64,000 nt of DNA, taken from NCBI RefSeq assembly GCF_963678635.1, contig NC_087067.1, forward strand, positions 22,139,547-22,203,546, in the 5' to 3' direction. The first letter of the stretch is position 1. Every line of letters starts with the position of its first letter. Under the pieces are notes generated by a model. It worked only from the letters and a program-made list of their open reading frames with translations. It was not told the origin of the DNA and did no database searches. Both the position numbers and the translations under genes were made by a program. Below, in pieces: positions 52,001 to 63,317 of this stretch. This stretch comes from Symsagittifera roscoffensis (taxonomy: Eukaryota; Xenacoelomorpha; Acoela; Convolutidae).

Positions 52001-55000
52001 ATGTGATCGCCCATCTGGTGTATGGTATCACTAACTGCAGACTATGGGTGCTGGCATTCCTCGCACTCGAAAGGCTCAGCTTTCTCTACACCTACAGGTA
52101 AAAAAAGTCAGAGGCTTTTTTGGATTTGGATATTTTACCCTTAAGTGATGAAAAATGAAAAAAATTAAAATAAGTCCTCTCAAATACATACGGGTTTGTC
52201 CCTTATTTTTTATCGTCTTTTTGGAAGGGTAAGAATACTGGTTATCATTTTAACCCTATGAAACCAATCGCTACATCAAAAAACGGATTCTTATTTACAG
52301 TAAGGGTGAGGGTTCCCGACCCCCCTTAAGAAAACATGCGAAAACAGTTCATCCAACCCTTGTCATATAATACAAAACAAACTTGGCAAAAAATCAAATA
52401 AAAAGTTTTAAAATGTGGGTTTTGGTGACCTAATGTGGGTTTTGGTTATTAAATTGACCTACCTAATTTTCTTAAGTCAGCTTTTGCTATTTTTGCGCCG
52501 CCCCTATTTTTGTAACAAAAGCAGGTAAAAAAAGATGTCTTACGGCGATATTTTATAAAGGATTCGACCAATAAAAGGAATGTTTAGGCGAGAGCTCCCA
52601 ATCCTAAAAACACTGATATAACTTTTTGTAGGTTGGCCCCAAGGTGGTCGACCGAAAATAGTAGCAAAGAGGAAAACCTTATGGGTGATAAAAGCGCCGA
52701 ATATCTGAAATGAAGGAAGGGAGCTAGCTTTTCACTTTCTCAAGCATTTCTTGAAACATTTCGTTTTTTGTCGAACAAAAAGTGTGCTCTGCTTTGAGTT
52801 GAATGACCTGCATAGCTGCGACCATTAACATCTGATTTTCTTCAGGCCCATACATAGACATGAGGAGAGCCATACATTGTGGGAGAGGGCACCTTGGGCC
52901 ATAATGATTAGTGTGGCCACTACTATTGTGTGTGCATGTCTCGCCACTGACAATCGATACGCATGGGACAAGGAAATTGAAAAGGTTGTGGTTTAAAATT
53001 ACACATAATTAAACAGAATTTATCCGCGAGGAAAATATTTATATTTGAGGAGTTTTTTTTATAGAGAACCGCTGTTAATTTTTTTGTGTGACAGTTTTTT
53101 TTCTCATTTTTTAAAATCTTGATTCTGCTCAAAAAAAATCTAGGATAGGGAATGTTTTGAGAGCTTTTTTAAAGAGTCCATGAACGTAGTTCAGACAATT
53201 ATATAGGTCGCGACGATTTTTTTTTTCGTTCTTTTTTCAGCAAAATTTCTTAAAACTTGCTCAGGCTCAAATTTAATTTTTCGCTGTTTGACTTTTGGTT
53301 TCTTCTGAAGCTCAGTTCGTTTCCTTTGATGAAAGGAAGACAAACAGCAAAAATGTAATGGTCACAAAAAACGTGATCGGTTCTAACTTCGACAATGGAA
53401 TTTATTTATCAGATTTCCCAGCTTTAAAACTTGGAAAAAGAAACTATAAATGAAAACTTTACATATCGATACAGCTTTCTCCAATTAATCAAAAAAGTGT
53501 CAATCATAAATTTTCCTAGAAAATTGAAGAACTTTACTGGCCGCAATTTTTTCTTTAAAATTCAAAATTTGAGATTAAAAAAACATGTCAGTGTTTTTTT
53601 CTGTTTACTTAAGTTCATTCGTTGGCTCTTTTCCAGCTGTCTGTTGGCTATGTTTGCTACTTTGAAGCAACAAAAGTTTTGTAGTTCCTTGTTGAAATTT
53701 TAACTAACGAAGTGAAACTTGAATAATTTGTCTTTTTTTTCTGTTTTGCTTTGATTTTTGTTAAATGGTGAAACTCGAAAATTGAGTCATTTTGTTTTAA
53801 GATTTTTTGAACATTTTTCTAACTGCCTGCTGGTCATGTTTTATTTAGCTCACGCAGTGGTCACTGCCCGTCTTCTTGGGGGTGCAATTCTCAGCCAGTT
53901 TCGTGCCCCTCCTCCTCGTCATCTGGGCCATATTCCATGCACTCCGTCTGGTCACCCAGAGAGGTCTCGTCGGGTACTTCAAAACGTCTACTAACTTGAG
54001 ACTGTACAAAGTAGTGGTGGCGGTAAGAAAAAAGTTGTCATTCTTTTAGATCTTCTCGCGTTACTTTCTCGACTTCTGTTTCGACTATCGTGACTAAAAG
54101 TTCTTGTATAGAATAACCAAAATGTTCCCTTCTTAAAAAGAGATTGACCATTCTCGGCTTGTTTGTGACCTGAAATTGCTTTTAAACCACTAAAATTTAG
54201 TCGCAAAACATCATCGTTTCGATGCTGATAACATTATTTGGTCATTCGACACTTTTTCTTATTCGGCTTTGGTTTAAAGTTGATTGGTTCAGATTTTTTG
54301 ATTTTTTGGTTTTCTTGATATCATGGACATTTTTCAGAGTGTCTTGAGACTATTTTTGTTAGAAGGTCAAAAAATCTCTGGCAAAGGTCAAAATACTAAA
54401 AAAATCTCAAACTATCGAAATTTTTTTCTAACAAGGGTCAAAAATTGCCGCATACGCACCAAAGGTCATGTTTATAATGAAGGTCAAAATATTCACATAT
54501 ATTCTTCTATCAAAGAATCTAGGCGCATCAAATAACCCAAAATTGTAGTTTTGACTACAAAAATATGTTAACGCGTTCAGCATGAAAAAACTGTGTCAAA
54601 AATCTATTGATTCCAAATCCACCCGCACTGATATTTCAAGGACAAAACACTTTTGGACCACTCAATGTTACATACATTCATTGCAATCCATTAAGATGGA
54701 TTTAAATTGATTATAATCTTTAGAATCTTATACAACATATTTACAAAATTAGCAAATTTTTTTGCATTACTGACTGTTTACTCGATTTCTAAACTTACTC
54801 TCATTTAAATAATTTTTGCAAAATGATATTTTTTACCCTTTTATCACTCTTCTTCTCTTTTTAGCACTCAAGTTTAGCCCTACCCCTCCAATCATATTTG
54901 AACCGATCACCCGCTACCTCAGCACCCGCCTCACATTGATCCCCCATCTCTTCCGACACTTAATCCAAAACACTTACTCCCTCCACATCTATTCCCCTCT

Positions 55001-57604
55001 TATCGGAGGAGATTTGGTTGTAGAAAGTTACCCTAGTTGATCAAGGGAGGTAGGTTATCTCTTGCAAGGTATGTTTAGAGAAGCTGTATCTCTTTAAAAA
55101 ATCTTGCAAGATTCTTGCAAATTCTTGCAAGATAACCTCCTTTAAAGGTTTCGAGCAAGATCTTTAGAAATATTTTTTTCAGTGGAAATAAACGTCTTTA
55201 CACAAAAAGACAGCATACACCATTTTTGTAGAAAGAAAGCAATACCAGTAACCAGGAGCGGATCTAGGAATTTCTCGAGGGGGGAGCGCTGATTTTCAAA
55301 AAAAAAAAAAAAGTTTTGTGGACCTTTTTATTAGGTCGACCAAAAATCGCGTTTTTTCGGCGCGCTCTCCCCTCAAAATTAGTAAAGATTGGAGCCGAAG
55401 GCGTCTTCAGAAAATTTTTAGGGTCTGTCACCAAATATGGATATCGCAAAATAGTACAAAGGGGGACCCTTTTGGGTCGGCATTGGGTCGAATCCCTGAT
55501 GAGGGTGGTCCGCCCCCCGCCTCTTTCCCCCTAAATCCGCTACAGCCAGTAACAAGTAGAAACAGTTGCGTATTTGAACAAATCATCCAAAACTAAAATT
55601 AAAAAGAAAAATATAATCGCATAACAAGATAAACATAATCATTTATCAGATTAGTTTGAAAACAGCATACAAAATGTCTCAAGCTAATTGACTCTATTCA
55701 ACTACAAATAGTTTCGACAAAAATAACAAAAAATTGAAATTTAAATTGAGTTGAAAAACTAGATAGAAATTCCAAAAAAATCGCGAAATTAGTTTCTGAA
55801 AATCCTAGTTTGAAATGCCTAAATTATAATGAAAACTTGAATTTCCTTACTTTACGAAAAACGAAATGAAAACTTTTAAAACTTGCTTAAGCTAAATTTT
55901 TTTTATTCCAACTTAAAATCAGAATTCTTTCTGACCGTAGTCAAAATGAATCTTCATAACTTTTTCTGGCGCTCAGAATAAGATTTTGTGGAAGATTTCC
56001 TAGTTGGTTATCTTGCAAAATTTTGTAAGATAACCTCTAATTTGCATGATAACCCTCATCTACAAGAATCTTGCACGATAACCTTCCTTGATCGACAAGG
56101 GTACTTTTTTTCTTCATCCATCACCTTTACGCTTACGCCCTCCCTTCCCATGCGTATATACATCAGTCACTTATCACGTGGTAAATCAGTCTCCGTAAAA
56201 AGGCTGATTTTACAAAATCAATTTTTAATGAATCAGAAAAAACCGAGGAGATTTTTTAGAAAAAAGATGACAAATTTTTCAAAAATAGCCAAACGTGAAT
56301 CTCCATACAACAAAAGCAACGTATATTTTTTAAAAACCCACAAAATATGTTGAAATTTCAGGCTAGCTTAAGATACTGAAGAGCTGCAGAATTATAAAGT
56401 TTTCTAGAAAAGGTTTAACGCCATCTAGTTTTTCTTCGAAATTTGAAGGCTGAGACTTTGTTAAAAAACAAGTCAGATATATTTCTGCGTCTTTGCGTTC
56501 ATTACTCTTTTTTAATTTTTGTTTGGCTATATTTTGTTAATACCATTGAAAATCCTGAAGAACGTTTGTCTTCGGTGTTTTTGAATTTGCACTTGCCCAT
56601 GCATAATCAGATACCACAATTAATAATCGGAATGGGCCGAGTGCCAAAAGTCAGTCCTATAAAGTCGGTAAAACTCATCAAAAAAACGTGATAACATTTT
56701 GTTTCTAAAATGGAATTTAATTTTCAAATTTCGCAGAAAAATAAGTTTTTTTTTTGGTCCAGTTTTCTCAAACTGAATTGTTTTTATCAGAAAAGTGTCA
56801 AAGATAAGTGTTTCTAAAAATCAAAAAATTTCAAAGGTATCTGTTTTTTTTTGAAATCTGAAGGTAAACTGTCTGTTGGCAATGTTTAGAGTTTTTAGAT
56901 CTCTCATCACATCACGCACAAAAACACTAACATCTATTTTTGTCCTTTAATTGGATTCTTGGTGACAACGCAATAAGTGAAGAAACTTATCCATAGGTTA
57001 TATTGATAATCTTTTTGTAGGAATAAACCAAATTATTGTTCACGTTAAATCTGATGTTTACGTGGTGCTACTTCAAATTTTGCTGATGCTTGATTTGTGA
57101 AAGGAACACAAATGCTCTTTCCAATAACAAAAATGAAAAACAAAAGATCCAGTTTGAATTTTGAAATGTGGATTTTGTTTCAATTTTAATGTTCTCTATT
57201 TAAATTCAAAAAAACTACGCCTTGATCCAGTTTTTTTGAATTTCAAGGAGCTTCCAATGTTGGTTTTTCATTCCAAGTTCGAAAGCCGAAAATTAGTTTA
57301 AAAAAAACTTCTAAGTTAATTGATTTCTTGAATTGAAAATTTTCCAAATATGTTTTCTATATTTCAGTTGAGTTTTGCGCCCGTGTGTTTCTTCTTACCC
57401 GTGCTGATGTACATAACATACGTGCAGTGGAATGCATGTGCGAGGAACTTGATAGTAGCCGAAATTTCAGAGAGCCTCAACATCCTCACAAACCACGCTA
57501 TGATCTCAATCATACTCGCAATACCTCCTGTACTGTTCCTCGTGCCCTGTCTCAAGGTCAGATCATTATTGTCCTTCAGTGTTTTTTATGTTATGCTAAG
57601 ATAA
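49100..57604 (+). CDS. Seven-transmembrane receptor, six coding exons
   Basis: Exons: 49100-49132, 49342-49609, 51944-52097, 52846-52984, 53849-54022 and 57368-57604. All junctions keep frame (phases 0, 1, 2, 0, 0), giving about 334 residues. The N-terminus MNQTQISDDEW has an N-glycosylation site. TM1 is AIFITSGLLIAGLNCVFFLIV, TM2 FYLILSMLFFVDMVFGFAFF, TM3 ends LAFLALERLSF (ERL in place of DRY), TM4 APWAIMISVATTIVCACL, TM5 SASFVPLLLVIWAIF, TM6 spans the last junction (KVVVA|LSFAPVCFFLP) and TM7 is MISIILAIPPVLFLVP. There is no NPxxY. Intron 2 uses a GC donor (gcaagt) and intron 4 a poor GT (gttgtg), so those two sites are less certain. The last exon may instead splice at 57557 to a further exon. 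It is a rhodopsin-like GPCR in shape; the ligand and family are unknown. Confidence 0.75.
49900..50600 (-). pseudogene. Tc1/mariner transposase fossil in intron 2
   Basis: On the minus strand, in mixed frames, are the residues AAITARQFGI (N-terminal helix-turn-helix region), a VIFSDE-like segment, MAFQQD / SSHSARFTEQFLARK and PDVNPIDHAWDVM. These match the Tc1/mariner order DDE core, FQQDNxxxH and the SPDLNPIE motif. Many stops and shifts make it dead. It sits inside receptor intron 2 in the antisense orientation. Confidence 0.8.
51110..51690. mobile_element. Foldback/MITE-like element with long inverted arms, intron 2
   Basis: 51115-51345 and 51520-51690 are imperfect inverted complements. 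Examples are ccgggtctgaaaatgccagt at about 51319 with its complement near 51530, and aaaagcctac...attttggaca at 51180-51215 with its complement near 51620-51660. The arms are about 200 bp at about 80% identity, with a short spacer. It has no protein. The fold would form a long hairpin in the pre-mRNA. Confidence 0.7.
51745..51935. repeat. 90-bp tandem duplication touching the exon 3 splice acceptor
   Basis: Two imperfect copies run from about 51750 to 51839 and from 51846 to 51935, sharing aaaactaagcgcgggttgctctt / aaaacatagtgctggatgctctt and the endings ccaatattttgacaatcgatct / ccaactttatgacaatggatct. The second copy ends 9 bp before the proposed acceptor of exon 3. Confidence 0.65.
53440..53842. 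repeat. Interspersed intron repeat family, copies in intron 4
   Basis: A motif string (ccaattttctc..aaaaagtgtcaatcataaa..gaacttt..gttcattcgttggctcttttcca..tgtctgttggctatgttt) recurs, diverged, at about 53450-53665, 53745-53842, 56435-56545, 56755-56890, 58245-58460 and 61400-61600. All copies are in the plus orientation. It is confined to this end of the window, inside or near the receptor gene, and has no coding frame. Confidence 0.6.
55018..56110. mobile_element. 1.1-kb inverted-terminal-repeat element in intron 5
   Basis: The left end (about 55023-55067, gttaccctagttgatcaagg then ggttatctcttgcaag) is the inverted complement of the right end (about 56070-56106, cttgcacgataacc then ttgatcgacaagggtac). 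Inside both ends the word cttgcaagataacct is repeated in both orientations. No transposase frame is present. A hAT-type MITE lies inside it, so this element is the older of the two. Confidence 0.65.
55253..55545. mobile_element. hAT-type MITE with 8-bp target duplication
   Basis: The terminal inverted repeats are caggagcggatctag and, at the other end, the complement of ctaaatccgctacag. The flanks carry the perfect 8-bp duplication ccagtaac (55245-55252 and 55546-55553), the hallmark length of hAT insertions. The element is 293 bp with G-rich and C-rich subterminal runs and no protein, so it depends on a transposase elsewhere. Confidence 0.85.
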
Positions 57605-59125
57605 AAACAGATCCATTTTTTGAATTTTTCGACTGTGCACTCGACTACTTCTTTTGGCCGTTTTAAAAGAGCTTGTGTTTCGAATTTATATTAGATTTTA
57701 TGTTTCGACTTTTACTTTGACTATAGAGCCTGCTCGCGGCCAGGGATTTTTGGTCGAAATTTTAGCTGACATTTATTTGACCTCTCCCGATTGAACATGA
57801 ATAGCAAACCTCGACTCAGAACTTGTCGAAAAAGCAATCTGTGTGAAGATAAATCTGTTCCAGAAAAAGCTTGTCTACAGCTTTGAGTTTTTCATCAAGT
57901 TTTGATGGTTACGGCCTTCCCATGAATTATTTGCCGCTCAACTTCCATCTATTGCATTGTGAAACATCATGATTTTTAAGAGTAATGAAGGCAGTGAGCA
58001 CTCTTATATAGGTCTTGCTGTTTTTTTTCCAGGAATAAGTCTTAAAACGTGCATCAAAGTCTCTAACAACTAAAGTTGTGCATTCTTATATATTGATGCA
58101 TTTATGAATGAAATTAGGTATTAATGCACTTTGAGTTCAATTGAAATTCATCTGCTGAAAGTGATGTTAAAAGCACTCTCCAAATACGAACGTGGAAATG
58201 GAGCAAAAAAAGTGGACGATTACTAGTTTCCAAAGTTAAGCTGTTGATCCAGTTTTCCCAAGTTAGGTTAATTTTATCAAAAAAAACGCCAATCATAAAT
58301 AAATTTAGGAGTTCAAAGAGCTTAAACAGTATCTATTTGTTTCTTTGAAGTTCGAAAGTTGAGATTTTTTCAATGAAGTTAGTGTTTTTTTATGTTTACT
58401 TGCGTTCATTACTCTTTTCCAATCTTTGTTTGGCTTTGTTTCTGAATACTGCTAAAAACTTTGTTGATCTTTTTGGCATCAAAATCACAACAAATTGGAC
58501 TTCAAAATGATGCCGCGTTTAATCTCTATATGAGTCTTTGAGGTTGCTGAATTTGGACTCGAAAACCGTTTAAGCTAGACCATAAGTCTTTTTCCTTCAC
58601 TTCGTGAAGTAGTCAGAACAAAACGTAAGCTTATAGAAAAACTATGCCTCAGTAACACACGAAAAATGGTTACATCAAAGATCCAATAATATCCCGAGAA
58701 AAGGACTGAAAAGAAGAGAAAAATTCTGATATCTGTCTACTGATCTGTCTACGTGAGTAAAAATAAAAAACTCACAAAATGGATAAACTGGGCGCAAAAA
58801 GATAACTCGGTCCCAGTATTATCGCGTATCAAAAAAGTTAATTACCTATAAGACTATGAAGGCTTTCGAAAGCCCGATTAATATCTAGAAACTTGACTAG
58901 TACCAACAAAAAAACCTGATTTGATGGGTTTTTGGCAAAGTTTGCAGCAAGTAATGTATAGAATTGGTGATTCCACTGTATTACATGCTATAGTAACCTG
59001 AGCGTAAGATTGATTCGTCATTAAGTTAAATAGTACAGCAAACAAGGGTAAAGTTCGAAATAGTTCAATCTTCGAAGATATAGTCCCTCTTATGGCAGAA
59101 AACTCAAGTGAAGTAAAATCGGCAG
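57605..59125. other. Downstream of the receptor, no further gene seen
   Basis: AT-rich, with one intron-repeat-family copy (58245-58460). I see no further exon with a transmembrane or tail-like frame. Confidence 0.4.
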
Positions 59126-59129
59126 ATCC

Positions 59130-59900
59130 CCCCCCCAAAAATGGGAACTACAGTGGCTAGGTTTATGAAACTCATAGGACGGATACTAGAGATGATTTGA
59201 ACAGGGCATGCAAGAATCCATAACCCCCGGACCCCCCGGTGCCGAGTGATAACGGTTCCCGGAAGTGCAAATGGCCCTATCAGAACACGGTAACTAGCAG
59301 TTGGAATGGAACCAAAATATAGTATGTTATAGACCTAGTTAAGGGGAGCTTAAGTTTGGAAACCCAGACCGCTCAGACCCCCACTTCCGGTTTAATGCCC
59401 TAAGTAAACAAACCCACACCTAACTTTCCGAAGTAGTTTCTCGGCCTCCAATGATCGCAGGGAGCTGAAACTTGGAGGGTTGATAGGTAATGGCAAGATA
59501 CATCTTGTATTATAATTTGAACCAAATCCGGCGGTTGGACCGGAAGCTATTAGCACTTGGAAAAACACCCCCTTAGACCGGAAGTAGGCAATTTACGTGA
59601 AATAATGAGCAAGGGCATATCGATTTTATGGCGGCATCAGATACTACAACTTGTCCCCGAAAAAAGACCCCAAGTGATTGAAACCCCTCCGGTGACTCCT
59701 TCCGGTGTTAATAGCCTTTCCCGGGAAAAGTGATAATGGACCTTTGAAATGGGATAACTTTGGAAGTGTTAACGGGATATGGATGAAACTTGGTAGGTAG
59801 GACCCCCATAGGATTTTGAACTCAAATATGGAAGCTTAACTGACCTTAAGTTGATCTTTGGGCTTTTTGACCCCAAAATTGTATAGAAAACCTCGGGATT
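59130..59900. repeat. Diverged GC-richer tandem repeats
   Basis: Roughly 230-250-bp quasi-repeats recognisable by ccggaagt / cttccggt, gctgaaacttgg or gatgaaacttgg, and gaccccc words near 59240, 59470 and 59710. Composition shifts abruptly from the AT-rich flank. No coding frame was seen. Confidence 0.5.
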
Positions 59901-59999
59901 AACACCGAAAAGTGGCGTATTCTCAGCCCAACCCCTGGAAAGGAGAATGGGTCAACTTACTAAAAACTGGGGGGGAAACTTATATATTGGGAACTAGAG

Positions 60000-60965
60000 C
60001 AGAATCTGATAGCGATATAGCTTTTACATTACAACCTTGGAGTAGAGGATTTAATTTAAAGTGGACTTGGTAACTTGGTGGACTTGGAGGATTACTGAGT
60101 AAACATAGCATGGTTTGAAGGTTGAGTTGAACTCGAGAGCTCAAGTTCACTGAGTTCACGAATTAGTTGATTAGAATCGTATGACATTTGTTTGCTTGGT
60201 CAAATTGTGACAGCTACCGCATACCGGGTATCTAGTAAGCGTGAAAAGATTGATAAAAGAAACCGAAATTGGCACGTGGCAGAAGTGACAGGGGGAGGGA
60301 TATAGTCTTAAAACCTGTGCGGGCGGGTAATTTAGGCGGATGTCAGTACTGATAGGGAATGGCGTGACTTAACTAAAACTAAGTGTCAAGAAAGATAAGG
60401 AATTGGAGGGTACCGGAGAGCCTGTAAGAGTCAGAAGAATTATTGCGAGCAAAGCGAATAGTTGATTCTCCGTGAGTTAGAGAGAACAATTGTGAGACTT
60501 ATAGAATTCAGACGGATCTTGAGATTGACTCGTGAAATAATTAAAGTGAGTTCTCGACGCGAGATTTTTAGTGAAGCTTTGTGAAGCAAAGTTGAAGAGT
60601 TGCTTAGAATTGTTTGTAAAGTGAACTGCAAGAGGCAGCTTTCTGGAACTTATCGCAGATTAAATTCATTGATACTTAATAAATTGTATTCAGGCCACTT
60701 AGCGGCCCTTATACTCAGCAATTTATATATTTATTTCTGAATTCAATTACTATCCAGTTTCTTGCGATTCTTTCCGAGGAAGAGAACAGTTGAGAGCAAT
60801 CGAGCAAAGGGGCGCAACCCAGTGTAGTACATCGATCGACCACCAAGTTCAACCTTTCAACCGATGGGATTGTCATCAAATACCGGATCACAGCTCACCC
60901 CTTGCTGGTTCTGGTATTTAGGGAGGGGACTTAGCGGACTATATAGAAGGGATATATCGGGTCTA
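60000..60965. other. GC-richer non-coding block, possible LTR
   Basis: A block of non-repetitive, moderate-GC sequence with an aataaa-like site at 60678-60684 and a purine tract (tttagggaggggac) at about 60918. The layout could fit a solo LTR of the gypsy-like element that lies further right, but there is no second copy to compare. Confidence 0.3.
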
Positions 60966-61242
60966 AACAGTCAAATTTTTCAAGACGACACAATGCTATG
61001 AAACTAGAAAATTTTTTTCTCCTGCACGAATGATGCATATTGGTAATGATTGCCTCCAAATAGCTGTGAAAGTCATTAACACAATGAAGATTAATATTTT
61101 CAAAAACTTGAAATCCACAAATATTTTAATCGGCTTGTATAAACTTTAATTAACGCCGGTGATTTGATACGGTCTTTTAATGCATGTCTAAGGAAACTTA
61201 AAACAAATGATAGCGCAAAAAAGTATTGCGTACGATTTCATT

Positions 61243-61286
61243 CAAAACTAAATAACGTACCTATATGAGTACGTTATTTAGTTTTG
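61243..61286. other. Perfect 18-bp hairpin
   Basis: caaaactaaataacgtac (61243-61260) pairs perfectly with 61269-61286 around an 8-nt loop. No protein or repeat context is seen. It may be a microhairpin of a transposon end or a chance inversion product. Confidence 0.7.
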
Positions 61287-62137
61287 AGGTCAAAACTAGA
61301 GGAAGGGAGGCAAACAATTATCGAAAAGCAGAAAAGTAAAGGTCTCAAAAAACTGAGGTGTTTGAAATGGCCGATAATTTTGATTTCCCAGTGGAATAAA
61401 AACATAACATAATGATCCAGTTTTCTCAGAATGAGATGATTTTCAGAAAAAAATCAACCATAAATTTTTCGTGGTTGAATTTCAAAGAGCTTTTCTGTTA
61501 TATATTTTTTTCCTTTAAATATTTTTAAAAAGTTGAGCACCCTAAAAAAAGTTTGAGTTCTTTTGCATTTTTCTAATCGTCTTTTGCCTATGGTTCTAAT
61601 TTTGAGCACTATAAACCCCTCTGTATTTTGTCGAGAAGGTAAAACGATCGTCGAGCAATTGTTAATTCCGAGATAAATATACAGTAACTTAATCTTGCAA
61701 AGTTAGCATCAAGAGTGGTTAGAAACAATATCCAAGGGTGACAGACTGTTCCAAGGACAAACACCTGCTAATCAATTAGTCTAGCACCAAGAGTGAACAT
61801 TTGATTGACAGCTTTGGAAATGAACTAAATTACTCAATACGACACTTCTCCTTCGATAATGAAAACTTTAGTTAAGTAGAAATAATTTCGCAGGTTTACT
61901 TTAATGACTGAAATAGATGGTTAGAAAAATAGGTGGTTGATTGATCACAGATAGTTGAAAAGAATTACCAGCTTCATGTTACAGTATACAATTCAGAATT
62001 TAAATAATGACGACTTTTTGTTAACAACTAAAGAATCACTGGTTAGTGATAGCGATTGAGTTTTGAGCCAGTAGTGACTCACCCTCTCCCTGGGTTAGAG
62101 CAGTTTAACAAAGTTTGAAGTTTCTAAGATTCGACGA
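61287..62137. other. AT-rich region, no gene seen
   Basis: One intron-family repeat copy at about 61400-61600; otherwise no frame or repeat. If the gypsy-like element at 62-64 kb has a 3' LTR, it should begin here, but no partner is available. Confidence 0.35.
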
Positions 62138-62875
62138 TCAATTTTTCCCTTCCTTGTCCTGATTGATAAAGTCAATCAATACGCCCCCCATTTTGGTGAC
62201 CGCCGTTCTTTTCCGCCCGCTTTTTCTAGACGTTGTGGATGATGTCTCGTCCTGGCTTTCCCCCTGGCTGCTGTATGAGACCAGCCTTGCTTTCCTGGAT
62301 GAGGTTCCCTTTTTCTTTCCGGTGGTGATCGGTTTTGTTGGGTCTTGCACCCCTGGATTCTCCGTTACTTGCACCCCTGGATTTGGAGCATCCAACTCGC
62401 CGCCTAGTGCCGGAATGGTGTCCTGGTCGGTTTCAGCTTCGGCCTCAGGTATTGCTGTTGCTGAGCGTTCTATCCGTGCTTCAGGGGTGGTAGTTTCTTG
62501 CTGTTTAGTACGTTTTACCGAGATAATCGGTAGATCCTCGCTGTCCTCTGATTCAGAGTAAGTTTCCTCGAGTCGGCGCCCGGTCCTCTCCCGTTTCTTT
62601 TCCGCAATTCGCTTGGTCAATCGTTCCTTCACTTCGCGCGGAGTTGGCGGTGGTAGTGTCGTTTGAGTTGCCCGTTTTTTCGCTACTTTCACTGGTACCG
62701 GTAGTACGGATTTGGCTGCGGTTTTTGATTTCTTTGGTATGGGCTTCGTGGCCACTCCCGATTTCCTAAGCACAACCCCATTATCTAACGTCAGTGTATG
62801 TGTACTCTCAGATCTAATTTTAGAATGAATTTGTCTATACCTCTTTAGGTTTTTGTTTCCAGTGCGCTGAAACAA
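62138..62875 (-). pseudogene. C-terminal tail of a second gypsy-like Pol
   Basis: A 245-codon frame, basic at first (KKSKTAAKSVLPVP, KERLTKRIAEKKRERTGRR), then acidic with two copies of (T/E)NPGVQ, then basic again (SSRKARLVSY, KSGRKRTAV). It has the composition of the disordered integrase tail of some gypsy-like elements. It begins right after a repeat-induced duplication and carries no enzyme motif. The Met at 62875 is probably internal; the frame likely derives from the integrase to its right. Confidence 0.5.
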
Positions 62876-63130
62876 CGATCCGGATGGTCCCGGTTGTCCT
62901 GCGGGATTTGAGCTTCTACTTATTGAATTTGAATTTGTACTTATTTGAATTTGAATTTGAATTTGAATTTGAATTTGAATTTGAATTTGAATTTGTACTT
63001 ACTGAATTTGAATTTGAATTTTAGAATGAATTTGTCTATACCTCTTTAGGTTTTTGTTTCCAGTGCGCTGAAACAACGATCCGGATGGTCCCGGTTGTCC
63101 TGCGGGATTTGAGCTTCTACTTATTGGGTT
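62813..63130. repeat. Duplicated 115-bp coding segment around a GAATTT microsatellite
   Basis: 62816-62930 and 63019-63130 are near-identical (RSSNPAGQPGPSGS and FQRTGNKNLKRYRQIHSK in translation). Between them is a hexanucleotide tract of gaatttgaattt type (about 62925-63018). It looks like slippage or unequal exchange at the microsatellite inside the element. Confidence 0.8.
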
Positions 63131-63317
63131 CGTCGTCCTGATTTCCAGCTTGATCCACAGTAAGGCGTCGTGCATGCGTCCTGTTTTTAATATCATAGTC
63201 GAGGTCTGATCGTACACTCCAGTTTGTGTCGGCTGGATGGGGCATATCTTGCACATTAGGATCGGTGGTATCTAAACAAGCATTTTTCGTTTTTATTACC
63301 CGTGACCAATCCAGATT
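62999..63317 (-). pseudogene. Post-integrase segment of the second gypsy-like element
   Basis: After the in-frame TAG at 63318 the same frame reads on (NLDWSRVIKTKNACLD, NVQDMPHPADTNWSVRSD) and then shifts into the segment that contains PAGQPGPSG. The segment links the integrase with the basic/acidic tail at 62138-62875. At least one stop and one frame change separate the pieces. Confidence 0.5.

Noticed and set aside
54816-55040. GC-richer 74-codon frame after a ttttag, considered as an extra exon of the receptor
   Set aside because: Exon 5 joins exon 6 in frame directly through TM6; inserting this piece would break the membrane segment, and it overlaps the end of an inverted-repeat element.
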